A DNA stretch of 64,000 nt from Bacteroidota bacterium (GTDB taxonomy: Bacteria > Bacteroidota > Bacteroidia > Chitinophagales > Chitinophagaceae). Below, piece after piece: positions 8,723-18,328 of this stretch (within the stretch, counting starts at the first letter, position 1; every line of letters begins with the position of its first letter). A program made the translations under genes and the position numbers. A model generated the notes under the pieces. It made no database searches. It was not told where the DNA came from and saw only the letters and a list, made by a program, of their open reading frames with translations. The DNA is taken from the NCBI GenBank assembly GCA_023387985.1, contig JAEWHC010000009.1, positions 620,001 through 684,000 on the forward strand, read 5' to 3'.

Positions 8723-10273
8723 ATGAAAAACATATTTTATAACTGGAAAACCCTGGCAGTTTTTATTCTGATGTTCGGGTTTGTATTGGCCGCCTGTGAA
8801 AAAGATGACGTGGATGGCAATGACGGTACAGTGCAATTATTGAGTTACGGACCCGCCGGCGTTTCACCTGGCGATACCATACAGATTATTGGGCAAAACC
8901 TGAACCAGGTAACGGCCATTGTTCTGGGTGGGGTTGAGATACCGGCTTCTTCATTTGTTTCACATACCCCCGAAAAAATCCTCGTAGTTGTGCCGGATGC
9001 AGCCACAAGAGGAAAGCTTGTAATGAAAACCGCCGCGGGGGAAATTGAATCCAAAGCATTAATTGATTTTAATGTGCCGGTAGTAATCAGCAATATACCA
9101 GCAATTGTGAGACCGGGGCAAACCCTTACGCTGAATGGTAAATTCCTGAACTGGATCGAATCCATAAAAGTTCCGGTGGATTCAACCATCACCGAATTTA
9201 CGGATGTAACGCTTACTGGGCTGACTTTCGTTGTGCCCAAAAATATTCGTGCCGGTCAATGGGTTTTCCAAACCGGGGGAACAGATCCTTTCGTGATCAC
9301 TTCAGAAGAAGATGTTGAAGTCGTGCTCCCTTCATTTACCAATATTTCACCGTCCCCGCTGCGTCCCGGTGGTGAAGTAACCATTACAGGAAGTGATCTT
9401 GACCTGGTGAAATCCATTAAACTGAATGGCGTTTCTACCCCAGTCAGCACGTTTACGAGCCAGGCCGCAGATAAAATTCAATTCAAAGCGCCTGATGCAA
9501 CCAAGGCTGGAAAAGTTACCCTTGTCGCTTTTTCTGATGTAGAAGTAATGAGCAGCCAGGATCTGACCATTCTGCTGCCAGCGGTTACCTCTTTCGCACC
9601 GGCCACGGGTGAAAGGGAAACCAACCTGACTATTAACGGAACCAATCTCGACCTGGTAAAAGGGGTGAAATTTAATGGGGCTACCAATCCCATTTCGGTT
9701 TTTGAAAGCCAGTCAACTACAAAAATCGTTGTAAAGATCCCCAAAGAAGCGGTTTCAGGGGTAATTGGCCTGGTAACGGTATCCGGTGTTGTGGTAGAAT
9801 CTTCAACAAGCCTATTGATTAAAGGGGATCTTCCCCCGCTTGATCCATTCCCAACCGGAGCTGCAGTTTATACCGACGCGTTGCAAAATGGCTGGCAGGA
9901 CTGGAGCTGGAATACCCGCGACCTGAACAGCAGCGCGGTTGTCCGGCAGGGCACGAGATCCATTTATGCCACTTATGGCGGAGATGGCTATCAGGGTATG
10001 CAGTTCTATAACGACGGATTCAATACTGCAGGTTCTGCCACCCTTGAATTTTCGGTTTACGGCACGCCGGGTACAGGAGGTAAACGCTTTAATATTATAT
10101 TGAACAATGATTGGGGTAATCAATATCCAACGCCAAACATCGTTGAAGGTGAATGGACCAGGATGGTATTTCCATTGAATACCCTGGGATCATTGCCCAA
10201 GATCACCCATATCATCCTGCAATCAAATGGCTTTTCGGGATCAGTTTATATGGACCACATTGGATTCAGATGA
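8723..10273 (+). CDS. Surface glycan-binding lipoprotein with four TIG repeats
   Basis: 516 residues. The signal peptide ends in LAAC with the anchor Cys at about residue 25, followed by acidic residues. Four tandem IPT/TIG domains can be seen (about residues 38-115, 118-205, 208-285 and 288-365), each with a GxxLxxVxxxxxxG pattern such as GQNLNQVTAIVLGG and GTNLDLVKGVKFNG. A C-terminal beta-sandwich (about 375-516) contains the aromatic-rich WQDWSWNT near its start and YMDHIGFR at the end, like carbohydrate-binding modules. The last domain differs from that of the preceding TIG protein, so the two may recognise different parts of the glycan. The gene starts 30 bp after its neighbour and is followed by two hairpins. 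Confidence 0.85.
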   Translation: MKNIFYNWKTLAVFILMFGFVLAACEKDDVDGNDGTVQLLSYGPAGVSPGDTIQIIGQNLNQVTAIVLGGVEIPASSFVSHTPEKILVVVPDAATRGKLVMKTAAGEIESKALIDFNVPVVISNIPAIVRPGQTLTLNGKFLNWIESIKVPVDSTITEFTDVTLTGLTFVVPKNIRAGQWVFQTGGTDPFVITSEEDVEVVLPSFTNISPSPLRPGGEVTITGSDLDLVKSIKLNGVSTPVSTFTSQAADKIQFKAPDATKAGKVTLVAFSDVEVMSSQDLTILLPAVTSFAPATGERETNLTINGTNLDLVKGVKFNGATNPISVFESQSTTKIVVKIPKEAVSGVIGLVTVSGVVVESSTSLLIKGDLPPLDPFPTGAAVYTDALQNGWQDWSWNTRDLNSSAVVRQGTRSIYATYGGDGYQGMQFYNDGFNTAGSATLEFSVYGTPGTGGKRFNIILNNDWGNQYPTPNIVEGEWTRMVFPLNTLGSLPKITHIILQSNGFSGSVYMDHIGFR

Positions 10274-10284
10274 TCTGTTTACCG

Positions 10285-10310
10285 GTGCAATTCTGAAGAA
10301 ATAATTGCAC
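10285..10310. repeat. Perfect 8-bp inverted repeat after the binding-protein genes
   Basis: GTGCAATT and AATTGCAC flank a 10-nt spacer. As RNA this would be a hairpin just after the stop codon at 10273, perhaps stabilising the susCD part of the transcript. As DNA it presents TGCAA and TTGCA half-sites 14 nt apart, exactly 10 nt more than in the operator at 2489, so both half-sites would face the same side of the helix. Which reading is right cannot be told from sequence. Confidence 0.5.
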
Positions 10311-10327
10311 AACTAAATATTTAAATG

Positions 10328-10361
10328 TTGTGCCGTTGAATTTTCAGCGGCACAATGTTTT
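10328..10361 (+). terminator. Terminator/attenuator between the binding genes and the enzyme genes
   Basis: TTGTGCCG and CGGCACAA form an 8-bp stem with a 12-nt loop, followed by TGTTTTT. This is a plausible intrinsic terminator placed 16 nt before the GH51-like start. Partial termination here would give more susCD and binding-protein mRNA than enzyme mRNA. Confidence 0.6.
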
Positions 10362-10377
10362 TATGAAATTTCGAGCT

Positions 10378-12114
10378 ATGAAAACTCTTCTTAAAAATTT
10401 ACTGATAGCGGCATTAACTATGCCTTTATTGTCATCATCCTGCAAAAAACAAGGGCAGGATCTGATCCCGGTCCCTCCAGGCCCGGATTCAATCATTCCG
10501 CAGGTAGATCCTCCGCTTGCCCAAACGGTTGGCTTTTTTATGCATGACTGGCAGGAAAGAAAATTTACGGCCCCCGCGTCATTTAACGACCTTACCGCTC
10601 CCACAACATCCTCGGTGACCGTAAATATTGACCGGAGTAAAGTGATCACAAAAATTCCCAGGTCTTTCGCAGGCAATAATGCCAACATCTGGATGGGCGA
10701 TATGGTGAATGAAACCAAATTACTCAACTACCTCACTGACCTTCATCCGCATATCATCCGGTTTCCGGGTGGCAGTATTAGCGATATTTATTTTTGGAAT
10801 GAAAATAAAGACCAGCCGCCTGCGGATGCTCCGGCAAAGCTCATCAAAGCGGATGGCAGCAGTACAGACGCCGGTTACTGGTATGGAAAGAATAATGAAA
10901 GCTGGACAATTTCTTTGGATAAATATTATTCCGTTTTACAAAAAACCGGCAACCAGGGAATGATCATCATCAATTATGGTTATGCGCGTTACGGAACAGG
11001 CACTAATCCGGTGGCCAGGGCCGCTCACCTTGCCGCCGATTGGGTGCGCTACGACAATGGCCGCACAAAATACTGGGAAATCGGCAACGAGAATTATGGG
11101 GATTGGGAGGCAGGGTACCGCATAAATACCGCGGAAAATAAAGACAATCAACCGGAGATACTGACCGGTCAGTTGTATGGTCAGCACTTTAAGGTTTTTG
11201 CTGACAGCATGCGGCAGGCCGCAAAAGAAATTGGCAAGACCATTTATATCGGCGCGGTAAGTTATGAATCTGTTCCGCAAGGCTGGAACACCAACACGGT
11301 GAAAACCTGGAATACCGGTATGTACCCCGCTGCCGGTAATTCTCCTGATTTCTATATTATTCACAATTACTACACGGCTTATCAAACCAATGCCAATGCC
11401 AACGAAATCCTGAATACTCCGGAACCTGTGACCAAATCCATGGTTGACCTGGTGAGGCAGGCTGTAACCACTGCAGGGCTTCAGCAAAAGCCGGTCGCTC
11501 TTACAGAGTTCAATATTTTTTCTCAGGGATCGATGCAGTCCGTTTCCCACGTCAATGGTATGCATGCGGTTATGGTTTTGGGCGAAGCCTTGAAAAACAA
11601 GATTGGGATGACGGCGAGATGGGATCTTGCGAATGGCTGGGATAGTGGCAATGATCATGGAATGTTCAATAACGGAGATGAGCCCGGAGCTATTAAATGG
11701 AATGCAAGGCCTGCATTTTATCACATGTATTTCTTTTCAACATACCTGGGTGACCGGCTGCTGGAATCTTCAACCTCTTCACCTGGTGATCTCAAAAGTT
11801 ATGCTTCATCATTCAGCACAGGAGAAACTGCCGTTGCTCTTGTAAACCAGTCTGCCGATACACGGACAGCAGAGATTAAAGTGAAAAATTTTAAAAAGGG
11901 AAAACGTTATTACTGGTACACGCTCACAGGCAGCAACGACAATGGTGAATTTTCCAGGAAAGTGATCATCAACAATCAGGGTCCTTCAGGAGTTTCCGGT
12001 GGGCCGGATAATTACAAAACAATCCAGCCCCATTCAGCGGTTATAACCGATGGCGTGCGGGTTACCGTGCCGGGAAGATCGACAGTGGTGATGGTAATTG
12101 AAGGGGTAAAATAA
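10378..12114 (+). CDS. GH51-like glycoside hydrolase (alpha-L-arabinofuranosidase candidate), lipoprotein
   Basis: 578 residues from ATG 10378. Earlier starts at 10330 and 10363 lie in or next to the terminator hairpin and add residues before the signal peptide. Lipobox LLSSSC gives the anchor Cys. The catalytic domain is a clan GH-A TIM barrel: IIRFPGGSISD (about residues 120-130), WEIGNEN with the likely acid/base Glu238, and LTEFN with the likely nucleophile Glu377, followed by a C-terminal beta domain. The GNE and TEFN motifs fit GH51, whose members remove arabinofuranosyl side chains from arabinoxylan or arabinan, but some related families are not excluded. It begins the enzyme block of the operon, with GH3 next. 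Confidence 0.72.
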   Translation: MKTLLKNLLIAALTMPLLSSSCKKQGQDLIPVPPGPDSIIPQVDPPLAQTVGFFMHDWQERKFTAPASFNDLTAPTTSSVTVNIDRSKVITKIPRSFAGNNANIWMGDMVNETKLLNYLTDLHPHIIRFPGGSISDIYFWNENKDQPPADAPAKLIKADGSSTDAGYWYGKNNESWTISLDKYYSVLQKTGNQGMIIINYGYARYGTGTNPVARAAHLAADWVRYDNGRTKYWEIGNENYGDWEAGYRINTAENKDNQPEILTGQLYGQHFKVFADSMRQAAKEIGKTIYIGAVSYESVPQGWNTNTVKTWNTGMYPAAGNSPDFYIIHNYYTAYQTNANANEILNTPEPVTKSMVDLVRQAVTTAGLQQKPVALTEFNIFSQGSMQSVSHVNGMHAVMVLGEALKNKIGMTARWDLANGWDSGNDHGMFNNGDEPGAIKWNARPAFYHMYFFSTYLGDRLLESSTSSPGDLKSYASSFSTGETAVALVNQSADTRTAEIKVKNFKKGKRYYWYTLTGSNDNGEFSRKVIINNQGPSGVSGGPDNYKTIQPHSAVITDGVRVTVPGRSTVVMVIEGVK

Positions 12115-12148
12115 CAATATTGAAGATAAATATTAACCGAAAAAAACC

Positions 12149-14413
12149 ATGAAAGAAATAATGAATGTATGGGGCATAAGAATTGGTATTTTATTCCTGC
12201 TCATTTTGGTCGTATTCCACGTAGAGGGGCAAAGCCCCGAAGCCAAAGCAAGTGCACTGCTGAATAAAATGACCATTGAGGAAAAAGTGGGTCAGATGAC
12301 ACAGGTCACCTTTGCAGTAATAGCTGAAAACACCTGGGGAAATACGGATGGCAAAATCAATAAAACCTTGTTGAAAAAAGCCATTCAGGAATATAAAGTA
12401 GGTTCCATTTTGAATGCCGCAGCAAATGCGCTTGACCGCGAAACGTGGAACAGGGACATCACCGAAATTCAGGATGAAGCGCAAAATACCCGCTTGAAGA
12501 TCCCGGTGCTTTATGGACTGGATGGTATGCACGGGCAAACCTATACGTTGAATTCCACATTGTTTCCGCACAATATTGCCCTTGCTGCAAGCCGTAATCC
12601 GCAATTGGCACGCCTGGCCGCCGAGGTCACAGCAAAGGAATTGAGAGCTTCCGGCGTTCGCTGGAATTTTGCCCCCGTATTGGATATCGGGCGTCAGCCC
12701 TTATGGTCCCGGGTGCCGGAAACATTCGGTGAAGATGTATATATCGTCAAAACATTTGGCGCCGAAGCAGTAAAAGGATATGAACAGGATGGCTTGAAAA
12801 GCCCTACGGCGGTTGCCAGTTGCATGAAGCATTATTTAGGCTATTCCAATCCACGCACAGGCAAGGACCGTACTCCCGCTTACATCCCCGAAATTGAATT
12901 GCGGGAATATTATTTGCCGCAATTCCACGCTGCCATCAAAGCAGGGTCTTCCACCATTATGATCAATTCCAATGAAATCAACGGTGAACCGGTGCATGCA
13001 AGCAAATACCTGCTGACAGATGTATTGCAGAAGGAATTGGGTTTTAACGGATTAATTGTTTCCGATTGGGAAGATATCATTCGTTTGCATACCTGGCATA
13101 AAGTGGCGGCCACCCCGAGGCAGGCTGTTGTAATGGGGGTGAATGCCGGCGTTGACATGAGCATGGTGCCTTCCAATTTTTCTTTTTATGACCTCCTGCT
13201 GGAAGCTGTGCAGAAAAAAGAAGTAACAGTAACCCGTATCGATCAGGCAGTGCATAAGATTCTGACCCTGAAATACAAGCTGGGACTGATGGACAATCCG
13301 TATCCGGAGCCGGCGGCTATTGCGAATTTCGGGTTGCCGGAATACCAGGACCTTGCTTTGAACGCGGCAAGGGAAGCGATGACCTTGTTGAAAAACAAAA
13401 ACCATATTCTTCCCCTGGAAAAAAACACAAAAGTACTGGTAGCCGGTCCGTCTGCACAAAGCCATGCACCGTTAAACGGCGCGTGGAGTTATGTTTGGCA
13501 GGGCAATGAAGAGAAATTTTACCCTGCGGACAGCAAAACCATTTTTGAAGCTATTGAAGGAAAGGTGGGCAAGGGAAATGCGTTCACCCCAAGTGTGCGG
13601 GGCTTTAATGAGTCTGCCAATTTCGATATTGAAAGATTGAAGGCCGCTTCGCAAAAAGCAGATGTCATTGTACTATGTATCGGTGAAAACGCTTATGCGG
13701 AAAGTCCGGGCACCATTCGCGACCTGGCTTTGCCTGCCAATCAGGTGGCGCTTGTGGAGGTGGCCACGTCCATGGGTAAGCCCGTGATCCTGGTGCTGAC
13801 ACAGGGCAGGCCAAGGTTTATCAGTAGTATTGAACCAAGGGTTGACGGTATCTTAAATGCCTATTGGAGCGGGAAGAAAACCGGCGATGCGGTCGCTGAT
13901 GTTTTGTTTGGTGATTACAATCCTGACGGACGTTTGCCCTACACTTATCCGCGCAGCATGGGCGAATTGGTGCTCTACGACCGAAAACCTTCTGAAGAGA
14001 TCCGTGAAGTTTTTAACGACAACGTGGGATCCGGCTACGATCCCTTGTTTCCTTTCGGATATGGATTAAGCTATACTACTTTCAGCTACAGCGAAATCAG
14101 TCTGAGTGCGCCGCGTATTTCGGCAAATGGCAGTATAACAGCAAATATAACGGTGACCAATACGGGAAACAGAAGTGGGAAACACAGTGTGGAGATTTAC
14201 ACGCACGATAAATACGCGAGCATTACCCCGCCGGTAAAAAGATTGCGCGGATTCCAAAAGATTGAATTGAAACCCGGCGAAAGCAAAGAAATCAGTTTTA
14301 CGCTGACACCGTCCGATCTCGCATTTGTTGATCGCAATCTGAAATGGGTGACCGAACCCGGCGAATTTGAAATTTATATTGGGGATAAAAAGGCAAGTTT
14401 TGAATATTTTTAG
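12149..14413 (+). CDS. GH3 beta-glucosidase-type enzyme (BglX-like)
   Basis: 754 residues with an N-terminal signal peptide ending near HVEGQS (no lipobox), so probably periplasmic. Domain order: GH3 N-terminal TIM barrel (about residues 35-370) with the GLDGMHGQ motif common in BglX-type enzymes, KHYLGYS, and FNGLIVSDW containing the nucleophile Asp306; GH3 C-terminal alpha/beta domain (about 400-620); and a fibronectin-III-like domain (about 665-750). Such enzymes release glucose, or sometimes xylose or mannose, from the non-reducing end of beta-linked oligosaccharides. In this operon with GH26 and GH5 it probably finishes oligosaccharides imported by SusCD. Exact sugar specificity is not readable. 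Confidence 0.88.
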   Translation: MKEIMNVWGIRIGILFLLILVVFHVEGQSPEAKASALLNKMTIEEKVGQMTQVTFAVIAENTWGNTDGKINKTLLKKAIQEYKVGSILNAAANALDRETWNRDITEIQDEAQNTRLKIPVLYGLDGMHGQTYTLNSTLFPHNIALAASRNPQLARLAAEVTAKELRASGVRWNFAPVLDIGRQPLWSRVPETFGEDVYIVKTFGAEAVKGYEQDGLKSPTAVASCMKHYLGYSNPRTGKDRTPAYIPEIELREYYLPQFHAAIKAGSSTIMINSNEINGEPVHASKYLLTDVLQKELGFNGLIVSDWEDIIRLHTWHKVAATPRQAVVMGVNAGVDMSMVPSNFSFYDLLLEAVQKKEVTVTRIDQAVHKILTLKYKLGLMDNPYPEPAAIANFGLPEYQDLALNAAREAMTLLKNKNHILPLEKNTKVLVAGPSAQSHAPLNGAWSYVWQGNEEKFYPADSKTIFEAIEGKVGKGNAFTPSVRGFNESANFDIERLKAASQKADVIVLCIGENAYAESPGTIRDLALPANQVALVEVATSMGKPVILVLTQGRPRFISSIEPRVDGILNAYWSGKKTGDAVADVLFGDYNPDGRLPYTYPRSMGELVLYDRKPSEEIREVFNDNVGSGYDPLFPFGYGLSYTTFSYSEISLSAPRISANGSITANITVTNTGNRSGKHSVEIYTHDKYASITPPVKRLRGFQKIELKPGESKEISFTLTPSDLAFVDRNLKWVTEPGEFEIYIGDKKASFEYF

Positions 14414-14471
14414 ATGGATGAGGGATAAAGCGGTGGATGAAGCTGCAGCGACCCATCTTAAATTCGTGCGT

Positions 14472-15596
14472 ATGCATCAAACAATATTCAGGTTAGTTTA
14501 CCTGTTCTTAATCCCGTTTTTGATTTCCTGCTCCGCTCCAGGGCTGATTGATAAAAACGCGACGGCTGAAACCAAAGCGTTGTATAGCAACCTGCACAAG
14601 CTCGCTGAAAGCCATATTCTTTTTGGCCATCAGCATGCAACAGAATATGGCCATGGCTGGCGCGGAGACGAAGACAGGAGCGACGTAAAATCAGTTACCG
14701 GAAGTCATCCCGTGGTAATCGGGATTGATTTCTTAGGAATATCGGGTATTGGCTTTTCTGAAGAACGAATTGAGCGGGAAGAAAAATTATTGAAGAAAAC
14801 CATAGAAGATACCTACAACCGCGGTGGTGTAATTACGGCTTCCTGGCATTTTAATAATCCCGTTTCAAATACCGCATTTTACTGGAACGATACGGCAGTT
14901 GCTGCGGTTGCACGAATAATCCCCGGGGGCAGTCATCACGAAGAGTACAAATTGATCTTGCAACGCATTGCCAACCTGGTAAAAAGTTGCCGTGGAAAAG
15001 ACGGCAGGCTTGTGCCCATTATCTTCAGGCCTTATCACGAGTTTGATGGCTGGTGGTTTTGGTGGGGTGCTGATTACAGTGCTGTTGATGATTTCAAAAC
15101 TTTATGGCGGTTTACGGTAAGCTATTTACGGGATACACTCAATGTAAACCAATTCATTTACGGCTGGTCGCCGGATAATAAATTTACCAATCTGGAGGAT
15201 TACACCGAACGTTACCCGGGCAATGAGTGGGTTGATCTTGTTGGCATGGACAATTACAATGATATGGGCCGCTATGGCATTTACAAACTGGATTCAGCGT
15301 ATTACAAACTGAAGATCGTTTCGGATTTCGCACAGAAAAATAAGAAACTCGCTGCACTAACAGAAACCGGATTGGAATCCATTCCCAATGTAACCTGGTG
15401 GACAGAAACTTTGCTGAAAACCATTCGCAGAAGCAATCTGCAATTGAGCTATGTATTGGTCTGGCGAAATGATCCCCACAGCCCCACGCATTATTACGCG
15501 CCTTTTCCGGGTCATATTTCCGTACCGGATTTTCTGAAGTTTTACAACGATCCATATACGCTGTTTGAAAACGATTTAAAAGATATCTACAAATGA
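14472..15596 (+). CDS. GH26 beta-mannanase, lipoprotein
   Basis: 374 residues from ATG 14472; an ATG at 14367 in the same frame overlaps the GH3 gene and would place 35 residues before the signal peptide. Lipobox FLISC gives the anchor Cys. GH26 signatures are clear: GHQHATEYGHGW near residues 55-66, ASWHFNNPVS at about 120, FRPYHEFDGWWFWW with acid/base Glu190, and LTETG with nucleophile Glu298. GH26 enzymes cut internal beta-1,4-mannosyl linkages of mannan and glucomannan. The stop codon overlaps the start of the GH5 gene, which argues for coupled translation. Anchoring suggests action at the outer membrane. The family assignment is strong. Confidence 0.92.
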   Translation: MHQTIFRLVYLFLIPFLISCSAPGLIDKNATAETKALYSNLHKLAESHILFGHQHATEYGHGWRGDEDRSDVKSVTGSHPVVIGIDFLGISGIGFSEERIEREEKLLKKTIEDTYNRGGVITASWHFNNPVSNTAFYWNDTAVAAVARIIPGGSHHEEYKLILQRIANLVKSCRGKDGRLVPIIFRPYHEFDGWWFWWGADYSAVDDFKTLWRFTVSYLRDTLNVNQFIYGWSPDNKFTNLEDYTERYPGNEWVDLVGMDNYNDMGRYGIYKLDSAYYKLKIVSDFAQKNKKLAALTETGLESIPNVTWWTETLLKTIRRSNLQLSYVLVWRNDPHSPTHYYAPFPGHISVPDFLKFYNDPYTLFENDLKDIYK

Positions 15597-16540
15597 AATA
15601 TTTGCTTTTAATTCTTGCCATTTCCATCACCGCTTGCTTTGCGCCCAAAAATGCAGAACCTGTAACCATGAGCAAGCTTGGGTTGAATGGTACACAACTG
15701 GTGAACCAAAACAATGAGCCCGTTGTTTTGCGTGGTATAAGTTTTGGCTGGCACAATTTATGGCCGCGTTTTTACAATGAAGGCTCGGTAAAGGAGCTGG
15801 TAACCAAATGGAATGCCAACGTCATTCGTGCTTCCATGGGCATTGAGCTCAATAAGCGCGGATACCTGGGGAGCCCTGAAGAATCAAAGAAACTGATCAA
15901 ACAGGTGGTTGATGCGGCCATTGCGAATAATGTTTATGTCATCATCGACTGGCATGATCACAACATTCATACAAAGGAATCCGTGGAATTTTTTTCTGAA
16001 ATGTCTTCCATTTATGGCCGCCGGCCAAATGTGATTTATGAAATATACAATGAGCCGGACAGAGAAACCTGGCCGGAAGTGAAAGCCTATTCTATCGAAG
16101 TGATCAAAGCCATACGAAAAAATGATCCGGACAATATAATCCTTGTCGGTTCGCCGCAATGGAGTCAGGCCCTGCATTTACCCGCTCAAGATCCCATCAA
16201 AGGATTTGATAACCTGATGTACACCATGCATTTTTATGCAGGCACGCACAAACAATGGTTGCGTGATACCACAGATGCAGCAATGCGTGCAGGGCTCCCT
16301 GTTTTCATCAGCGAATGCGCCGGCATGGAAGCTACAGGCAACGGCCCGATTGATTATGCGGAGTGGAAACGCTATGTAGATTGGATGAAAGACCGTAAAC
16401 TAAGCTGGGTTGCCTGGAGCCTGAGCGATAAGGACGAAACCTGTTCAATGCTATTGCCCGCAGCGGCCTCTGACGGCAATTGGGATGATGCGGTTATTAA
16501 AGAATGGGGAAAGATGGTGAGAAAGGAATTGGAGGAATAA
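15593..16540 (+). CDS. GH5 endo-glycanase (cellulase/mannanase type), lipoprotein
   Basis: 315 residues, starting inside the GH26 stop (ATGA overlap). Lipobox ITAC near residue 15 suggests membrane anchoring. GH5 motifs: LRGISFGWHNLW near residues 45-57, VIRASMG, VIIDWHDH at about 120, IYEIYNEP with acid/base Glu154, and VFISECAG with nucleophile Glu241, then WVAWSLSDKDE. The arrangement matches GH5 subfamilies of endo-beta-1,4-glucanases. With the neighbouring GH26 a glucomannan or mannan substrate is plausible, but a beta-glucan is possible. It is the last gene of the operon; a 150-bp gap follows before a gene of unrelated function. Confidence 0.9.
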   Translation: MKYLLLILAISITACFAPKNAEPVTMSKLGLNGTQLVNQNNEPVVLRGISFGWHNLWPRFYNEGSVKELVTKWNANVIRASMGIELNKRGYLGSPEESKKLIKQVVDAAIANNVYVIIDWHDHNIHTKESVEFFSEMSSIYGRRPNVIYEIYNEPDRETWPEVKAYSIEVIKAIRKNDPDNIILVGSPQWSQALHLPAQDPIKGFDNLMYTMHFYAGTHKQWLRDTTDAAMRAGLPVFISECAGMEATGNGPIDYAEWKRYVDWMKDRKLSWVAWSLSDKDETCSMLLPAAASDGNWDDAVIKEWGKMVRKELEE

Positions 16541-16678
16541 CCGGACAATGGTTTCCATGGTTTGGTATACCAAATCAGCCCACGGCGCCGCAATATTCTC
16601 TATAACATGGAACGCATTGCATGGGCGCTGATCATTTGCTCCGTCAGGAAAACGTAATGGACACCTCGCTTCATCCTT

Positions 16679-16686
16679 TAATTTTG
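16679..16686 (+). promoter_or_regulatory. TAnnTTTG -7 promoter box just before the decarboxylase start
   Basis: TAATTTTG is an exact match to the Bacteroidota -7 element and ends four bases before the GTG start at 16691. Transcription would begin almost at the start codon, suggesting a leaderless mRNA. No convincing -33 TTTG is found at the usual distance, so confidence is limited. Confidence 0.4.
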
Positions 16687-16690
16687 CGTT

Positions 16691-18121
16691 GTGAACACAG
16701 AAGATATACTTTCTAGACTTACGCAGTTGGAAACGAACAGCAACCTGCTTGACCCAACAGAGCAGGAACGTCTGCAAATGGCAGGATCGGTTACTGACTA
16801 TGCGAATGCATTTATTTCCGGGCTCGGTACGGTAAAAGCCTTTGAAGAAAGGGATGCGTTTTCCCTGGAAATTACCGGTCAGAAAAATTCCCTCCCAACG
16901 CTCCTGCATCTTTATCAGAAAGAGGTGGCGGAAACCGGGATCAATGCCGCTTCCGGGAAGCACCTGGGTTATATTCCCGGAGGAGGCGTATTTGCTGCTG
17001 CCCTGGCAGATTTTATAGGGGCGGTTACCAATCCCTATGCCGGTGTACATTACGCCTCACCCGGGGCGGCCGGTATCGAAAATGAAGTGATCAACTGGCT
17101 GAAAAAAATTTTCAGCTTTCCTGAAAACTCAACGGGTTGCCTTTCATCGGGGGGTTCCATTTCCACGCTCATCGCATTTACCGCGGCGCGGGATAAGCAT
17201 AAAGTAAAGAATGAATTCATAAAGGAGAATGTGGTTTACCTGAGCGAACAGGTTCACCATTCAACGCAAAAAGCGCTGCGGATCATCGGGCTTGAAGATG
17301 TGATCATCCGTTATGTTCCGCTGGATGACAACTACCGCATGCATGCCGATGCATTGAATGAACTGGTTGAGGGAGATCGTGCGGCCGGCTTAAAACCATT
17401 TATGGTGGTTGCCTCCGCGGGAACTACAGACACCGGCGCCGTTGATCCTTTGGAAACAATTGCCGCCATTGCCGCAAGGCACAAAACATGGTTTCATATT
17501 GATGCGGCCTACGGTGGGTTTTTTATTCTGACATCCAAAAAAGACCTGTTCAAGGGTATGGAAAAAGCGGATTCACTGATCGTTGATCCGCATAAGGGCC
17601 TATTCCTCCCTTATGGGGTAGGTGCGGTGCTCGTAAAGGATAGTGAAGCCGTTTTGCATTCCCATTATTATACGGCCAATTACATGCAGGATGGCGCGAA
17701 TGAAGAGCTGTTGAAAAGTCCGGCGAATCTTTCCCCGGAGCTAACACGGCACTTCAGGGGATTGCGCGTATGGCTTCCGTTGCAAATGCATGGTATTGAA
17801 CCATTCATTGCCTGCCTCGAGGAAAAACTGTTGCTTGTTCACTATTTCCGCAATAAACTGGTCGCACTAGGATTTCGCCTCGGCCCGGAACCGGATCTTT
17901 CGGTGAGTTATTTTTGGTTTCCTTTCGACGCCGACAGTGGGCAAAAAAACAGGCAACTGATGAATGAAATCCACAAAGATGGCTCGGTATTTTTAAGTTC
18001 CTCCATTATCAACAATCGTTTTGTCATTCGCATGGCCATCCTGGCTTTCCGTACAAAAAAAGAAACCATTGATGAAGTGGTGGAAATGATTGCGCGGTGT
18101 TTGGAAAAGGTCAGGCATTGA
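16691..18121 (+). CDS. PLP-dependent decarboxylase (aromatic-L-amino-acid / group II type)
   Basis: 476 residues from a GTG start; no upstream ATG in frame gives a better fit, and the N-terminal helix begins at once. Group II decarboxylase features: a glycine-rich YIPGGGVFAAALADFIG near residues 95-112, SSGGSISTLIAF, WFHIDAAYGGFF (Asp that pairs with the PLP ring nitrogen) and VDPHKGLFLPYG with the PLP-binding Lys302. Family members decarboxylate aromatic amino acids, glutamate or diaminobutyrate; the substrate is not readable here. No signal peptide, so cytosolic. It sits between the glycan modules but does not look functionally linked to them. Confidence 0.9.
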   Translation: MNTEDILSRLTQLETNSNLLDPTEQERLQMAGSVTDYANAFISGLGTVKAFEERDAFSLEITGQKNSLPTLLHLYQKEVAETGINAASGKHLGYIPGGGVFAAALADFIGAVTNPYAGVHYASPGAAGIENEVINWLKKIFSFPENSTGCLSSGGSISTLIAFTAARDKHKVKNEFIKENVVYLSEQVHHSTQKALRIIGLEDVIIRYVPLDDNYRMHADALNELVEGDRAAGLKPFMVVASAGTTDTGAVDPLETIAAIAARHKTWFHIDAAYGGFFILTSKKDLFKGMEKADSLIVDPHKGLFLPYGVGAVLVKDSEAVLHSHYYTANYMQDGANEELLKSPANLSPELTRHFRGLRVWLPLQMHGIEPFIACLEEKLLLVHYFRNKLVALGFRLGPEPDLSVSYFWFPFDADSGQKNRQLMNEIHKDGSVFLSSSIINNRFVIRMAILAFRTKKETIDEVVEMIARCLEKVRH

Positions 18122-18328
18122 TGTGGGGAACCTTGTCTGCAGTATATACGGGCTTGATATGATTGCTTGGTTGCAAAAGGAGATTTCTAAATGTGCTCCT
18201 TATATTCGCTATGATGTGCGTAAGGCATTCAGCTCTAAAAGAGTTCAAATGTGTATTTCAATTCAGAAAAAGTAATTGCCAGCATTTCAACACGTCAATT
18301 GAATTTTTCACCCCGGGAAATTATTGCA

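Noticed and set aside
10936..11724. 262-codon minus-strand open frame inside the GH51-like gene
   Set aside because: Antisense shadow of a gene with clear catalytic motifs.
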